Shown here: positions 59,464 to 64,000 of the stretch, piece by piece
Numbering within the stretch: the stretch's first letter is position 1
Layout of the letters: each line of letters starts with the position of its first letter
Notes under the pieces: model-generated
Databases searched by the model: none
What the model was told of the DNA's origin: nothing
The model's input: only the letters and a program-made list of their open reading frames with translations
Program-made: the position numbers and the translations under genes
Origin: Anthoceros angustus
Taxonomy: Eukaryota > Streptophyta > Anthocerotopsida > Anthocerotales > Anthocerotaceae
Length of the DNA: 64,000 nt
Assembly (NCBI GenBank): GCA_010909165.1
Contig: VJWM01000019.1
Coordinates: 1 to 64,000 of the forward strand
Direction: 5' to 3'

Positions 59464-60879
59464 ATGAAGATAACAAACTCATCAACTTCGAGAGTTCGGA
59501 AGAGGATACAATATCCGGTTCTCCACACTCATTCCAAAACCAATCACATACTCGAAGATGGCGAGTGGTCCTTTACGCACCTCAATGTCTTCCGACGATT
59601 TCCCCTTCCAACAGCTTGAAGCAAAAGAGTCGGGATATGGGTGGTCAGATGCACCCATGCCTTGGCCGGGTCCAAACGACATGTGGATGTGGAAAAGTTT
59701 CGTAAGCCTCAAAAACGTGATCCATATTGGGCGAGTAGATCTTTGACGCTCCACTAGCGTTTTGCAAGAATAGCGAAGGAGCAAGACCTTTAAGAGCAAG
59801 GAAGCATTCGCAGATATATGAAAAGAAAAATTATCCGAATTAGATGTGGATGATTTTTCTTATCTTTCAATGGAAAGTGCCTATCAAAATTGAAGTTGAC
59901 GACTCTATTGATAATCGGAGAGAAGACAAAGATAAAGTCGACATCGAATACAAAGCATCATCAAGACTTACTTTGTGTGGACTCACTTCTTAATGAATCG
60001 ACATCGGCGACTTTGGAAAAGTCATATGTACAAGGAAGAGGAAGAGGAAGACTCGATGACGCAGATGCGGATTTGAAGCGTTTTCAGTGCAAAGTTCATG
60101 TCAACATCCTCATCTTTGAAGAGGTCGCTCACGAGTCCAACCACGGTAATGATTTTGAGAGCAAGAAAACCGAAAAACCTAGACAATTTGCAAAGAAACC
60201 TCTTGTAGAGCCATCGCCTTCCCAAGAAGGTAGCTTGCCTCAAGCAAGTCTTGTGCGGGTGGATACGGTGGTGAAGCCGCCATCTTACCTTCTCGCCTAT
60301 TTCAAGGAGGCTCATGGCGAGCCTGTGACCGTGGTCTCTGGAGCCGTTGCGAAAAGAAATGTTTTGGGCTTGGTATGGTCTTTGGGAGAGAATATGTTTG
60401 AAGACAGGCATGGAAATAAGAGGATGCCTACATCAAAAACATTTGGACTGCCAGAGACTATGAAGTGGTGTGCAAACAATGGATACGAGGAACCAAAGGC
60501 GCCTAGCTTGGAGGAAGCATCTAGATGCGTGAAGATGTTGGTGAGAAAATCTTCAATCAATGACATAGATTATAATCGAGGTGGAAGTAGATGAGGACGC
60601 AATATCAAGACGTGGATGATGATGTACATGAAGAACACGAACAATCGGATAAAGACTTTAGTAATGGAGAAAATGTAGGTATTAAGACCGATGAGCAATT
60701 GGAGGAAGACTTAAATATCAAAGAGGGTTTTCACATTCATGGAAGACTTAAATTATGAAGTACACCGGACCAAGACTTAAGTAATGAAGAAGATATTGAT
60801 GAAGAATTAAATGATGGAGAAGATTGTGACAAAGACTTTAAGTAATGAAGAAGATTTTGAGGAAGACTTTAGTGATTGA
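59464..60879 (+). CDS. Array MBD-like/U-box gene, copy 11 (longest open frame)
   Basis: Full span. The frame 59890-60594 is open for 234 codons from the domain end through linker, U-box region and early tail. But it switches register inside: the part reading LAYFKEAHGEPVTVVSGA keeps Pro-Val-Thr-Val while missing the Cys-Pro-Ile. The distal part, LPETMKWCANNGYEEPKAPS, is in the true frame. It ends at a frameshift in the tail (Asn-Arg-Gly-Gly). The fact that it is open does not mean the product is correct. Confidence 0.75.
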
Positions 60880-62552
60880 AAGAGATTCGGATGAAGACTC
60901 AAGTAATTAAGGAGACACTCACGAATTCATGATGAAGTCAAGGTCGAGTATGAAGCATTGTACAATGAATGATAAAATATTGATCTAAGGAATATGTACG
61001 AGGTATGCATAAGGACAAGAACAAAAGTTTGACCGTTTATAGCTTTTGCGATGGAGTTGGCCACGCGCACATGTATGGCTCTTTGTCCTTACTTACTTGG
61101 CCTGGAGTTCCGGTGAACCCTAAGCCCACGAAGGGGTAGGAGCTACAAACAAGAATTGCAAGGGCTCCTCATGAGCGGATGGAAGAAATTATTCATGAGC
61201 ATGGATGGCATGCTCGATGGAGGCTAGGGTGGCAAGCTTGTGAGTTCAACCTATCCCACTTGCGTTGTGTATGGACACCGCCTACTGTACATTCCCTTCA
61301 TCGGCTGCCTTTTTGCTTCCTACAGAAAGCCCTTTGAAACAGTCACCGATCTCCGGATAAATTGTCGTCACGCTTTAGAATTGCAACCGAGCCCATGATG
61401 GGGTGTGTTCGACGATCCTCTTGTACCTCACTTGCTTTCCCTCTTTCATTACCACGCTTCCAAAACCTAACACCTTGATTGTCCTTGGCGTGTGCTCCCC
61501 AAAGAAAGAAAAGGAGGAGGGAATAGCGCTAGCTGAGCTGCAAAGGTCTTCTCGACAGCCCATCTCACCTCCTCCATGCTCGTATGCGATGCTCAATCGA
61601 TGTAGGAATTCAAAATATAGGAATCGGACGACGATCCGGGTGATGTCACCGCAAGTTACTTTGTGATAGCTAGATTGATGATGGTAGACATAGTTACTAT
61701 TTGGAACCTCACTTGGAGGCTACAATAGAGGGATGGTGGATTGCTCCATATGCAGACAATCGAAATGATGTGTTGAGACATGTGTAAGAGCATGGTTAAT
61801 TAGTTTTAATTGTACGACAAATGACATGATATGTTGAGACATGTACAAGAGCATGCACAATTTGGATAAATGACATGATATGTTGAGACATGTATAAGAG
61901 CATGCCTAATTTGTTTTAATTATACGATAAATGTATATTTTTCCCCAAGAGGGAATGGAAAACCTATAACAACGATACAATACAAAGAATCAAGAGTGTT
62001 CTACAAAGAATCAAGAGTGTTTTCCGTTGGTACGGTCTAGGTGTCACTTTCTCCCCAAGAGGGAATGGAAAACCTATAACAACGATACAATACAAAGAAT
62101 CAAGAGTGTTCTTGTTGGTACGGTCTAGGTGTCACGTTAAGATAAAGATCACAAGATCGAGGCCACTGAGCTTGAAAATTGCATGCTACTTGGTTCTTGC
62201 GAGTCACGGTGTCGACTTCAAGCAATACCATGCCATAGTGAGGAAGATGATAAAAGACCACAAAGATCGACGAAATGATGATGATGTCGTGTCACCGCGC
62301 ATATGACCTCGGCAAGACCACGCCTCGGTGAGGGTTAGAGCCTCACCATGCTTGTAAGATGTCTTGGAGCAAAACGTGTTGAAGTAGGACACTGGAGAGA
62401 AGACGAAGATGAAGTCATTGTCGGATAATGAATGACAACATACACGTACTAGTCGTATGAAAATATTAGGATTACATTGCATATACTTAAAGAGAGAGCT
62501 TAATATAAGCGTCTTAATTGAGCCTACTTGGAGATCATAGCTCTTTAATTGA
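60880..62552 (+). repeat. Spacer before copy 12, promoter side cut short
   Basis: Standard through the triple repeat (about 61770-61940), 110-bp modules and conserved frame (about 62165-62300). The promoter side is truncated at 62552 inside TTAATTGAGCTTGG, so the paired CCTTTATAAAGG elements are absent. Confidence 0.88.
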
Positions 62553-63067
62553 GCTTGGTATGGTCTGGAGAGAATATGTTTGAAGACAGCATGGAAATAA
62601 CAGAGGATGCCTACATCAAAAACATTTGGACCGCCAGAGAGACTATGAAGTGGTGTGCAAACAATGGATACGAGGAACCAAAGGCGCCTAGCTTGGAGGA
62701 AGCATCTAGATGCGTGAAGATGTTGGTGAGAAAATCTTCAATCAATGACATAGATTATAATCCCGAGGTGGAAGTAGATGAGGACGCAATTATCAAGACG
62801 TGGATGATGATGTACATGAAGAACACGAACAATCGGATAAAAGACTTTAGTAATGGAGAAAATGTAGGTATTAAGACCGATGAGCAATTGGAGGAAGACT
62901 TAAATATCAAAGAGGGTTTTCACATTCATGGAAGACTTAAATTATGAAGTACACCGACCAAGACTTAAGTAATGAAGAAGATATTGATGAAGAATTAAAT
63001 GATGGAGAAGATTGTGACAAAGACTTTAAGTAATGAAGAAGATTTTGAGGAAGACTTTAGTGATTGA
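62553..63067 (+). pseudogene. Array gene, copy 12 (5'-truncated, promoterless)
   Basis: Begins in mid U-box at a GCTTGGT join (62553-62559) and is open from 62549 to 62947: ENMFEDSMEITEDAYIKNIW, then MKWCANNGYEEPKAPSLEEA, then part of the acidic tail. Lacks start codon, MBD-like domain, linker and the Cys-Pro-Ile half of the U-box. About 1.6 kb of a normal unit is missing. Confidence 0.87.
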
Positions 63068-64000
63068 AAGAGATTCGGATGAAGACTCAAGTAATTAAGG
63101 AGACACTCACGAATTCATGATGAAGTCAAGGTCGAGTATGAAGCATTGTACAATGAATGATAAAATATTGATCTAAGGAATATGTACGAGGTATGCATAA
63201 GGACAAGAACAAAAGTTTGACCGTTTATAGCTTTTGCGATGGAGTTGGCCACGCACATGTATGGCTCTTTGTCCTTACTTACTTGGCCTGGAGTTCCGGT
63301 GAACCCTAAGCCCACGAAGGGGTAGGAGCTACAAACAAGAATTGCAAGGGCTCCTCATGAGCGGATGGAAGAAATTATTCATGAGCATGGATGGCATGCT
63401 CGATGGAGGCTAGGGTGGCAAGCTTGTGAGTTCAACCTATCCCACTTGCGTTGTGTATGGACACCGCCTACTTCAGACATTCCCTTCATTGGCTGCCTTT
63501 TTGCTTCCTACAGAAAGCCCTTTGAAACAGTCACCGATCTCCGGATAAATTGTCGCCACGCTTTAGAATTGCAACCGAGCCCATGATGGGGTGTGTTCGA
63601 CGATCCTCTTGTACCTCACTTGCTTTCCCTCTTTCATTACCACGTTTCCAAAACCTAACACCTTGATTGTCCTTGGCGTGTGCTCCCCAAAGAAAGAAAA
63701 GGAGGAGGGAATAGCGCTGAGCTGCAAAGGTCTTCTCGACAGCCCATCTCACCTCCTCCATGCTCGTATGCGATGCTCAATCGATGTAGGAATTCAAAAT
63801 ATAGGAATCCGGACGACGATCCGGGTGATGTCACCGCAAGTTACTTTGTGATAGCTAGATTGATGATGGTAGACATAGTTACTATTTGGAACCTCACTTG
63901 GAGGCTACAATAGAGGGATGGTGGATTGCTCCATATGCAGACAATCGAAATGATGTGTTGAGACATGTGTAAGAGCATGGTTAATTAGTTTTAATTGTAC
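63068..64000 (+). repeat. Spacer after copy 12, cut by window edge
   Basis: Standard 3' flank, conserved short frames near 63360-63760 and the start of the triple TTGAGACATG repeat at the window end. The array clearly continues beyond the window. Confidence 0.88.

Larger units (their letters stand above)
23325..64000 (+). repeat. Main tandem array of gene-bearing units, modal period about 3.77 kb
   Basis: The start codon of the array gene recurs at 24580, 28280, 32013, 37538, 42219, 47081, 50860, 55698 and 59464. A fixed point in the U-box (the Met-Lys-Trp-Cys codons) recurs at about 25560, 29238, 33010, 39438, 43210, 48068, 51855, 56692, 60460 and 62645. Normal steps are 3.68-3.79 kb; longer steps (about 4.85 kb twice, 6.4 kb once) carry internal duplications and the last (2.2 kb) a deletion. 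All units are on the plus strand. The array runs off the right edge. Sequence between variable CAG/CTG sites is nearly identical across units, so the copies are young or homogenised. Confidence 0.97.

Noticed and set aside
60022-60411. Minus-strand frames opposite the linker and U-box (100-137 codons in several copies)
   Set aside because: They mirror the plus-strand gene, whose domains explain the sequence; shadows of the coding strand.
23325-64000. Array as rDNA, centromeric satellite or CRISPR-like repeat
   Set aside because: No rRNA text, the unit is 3.77 kb and protein-coding, and there are no short regular repeats with unique spacers.

Overview
The window looks like repeat-rich nuclear DNA of a land plant. 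It holds a decayed Ty1/copia retrotransposon with a plant-type initiator-Met-tRNA primer site, a broken pentatricopeptide-repeat (PPR) gene whose repeat wording resembles the large PPR families of ferns and their relatives, a 5S-rRNA-derived promoter fragment, and a long array of gene-sized tandem repeats. The fern-like assignment is an inference from the PPR text only. No bacterial features, CRISPR arrays or intact RNA genes were seen.

Layout. 1-3125: a broken piece of the tandem array, + strand to about 1501 and then inverted to 3125. 3126-23324: a 20 kb island of other DNA. It contains weak gag-like frames on the minus strand (3.3-4.9 kb), a minisatellite (6.3 kb), a diverged relative of the array gene (6.76-7.03 kb), a 5S-derived segment (8.0 kb), the PPR pseudogene (9.6-10.5 kb), AT-rich direct repeats (10.5-11.5 kb), and an unidentified coding region (12.5-22.2 kb). 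A 7.0 kb copia element (14208-21215) has inserted into that coding region, with a 5-bp target duplication. The island ends with a hairpin/TATA-like segment and a GA-rich tract (22.2-22.9 kb). 23325-64000: the main array, all on the + strand.

The array unit has a modal period of about 3.77 kb. Each unit has a spacer with a duplicated TATA-bearing upstream region, then a gene of roughly 470 codons. The predicted product has a Ser/acidic N-terminus, a domain with a weak methyl-CpG-binding-domain (MBD)-like signature, a basic linker, a clear U-box (E2-binding ubiquitin-ligase) domain and a very acidic tail. Eight copies span the full gene and several more are truncated or fused. I do not know of this architecture as a named family.

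Every copy is frame-broken as written. However, the copies differ mostly at CAG/CTG trinucleotides, which appear in other copies as CG, CCG, CGG or short deletions. CAG/CTG is the plant CHG methylation context, so many of the breaks may be systematic base-calling errors in heavily methylated DNA rather than real mutations. The copia element supports this: its two LTRs are identical over all shared bases although its pol is full of frameshifts. Several chimeric unit junctions with 2-8 bp of microhomology show non-allelic recombination, template switching or assembly joins inside the array.
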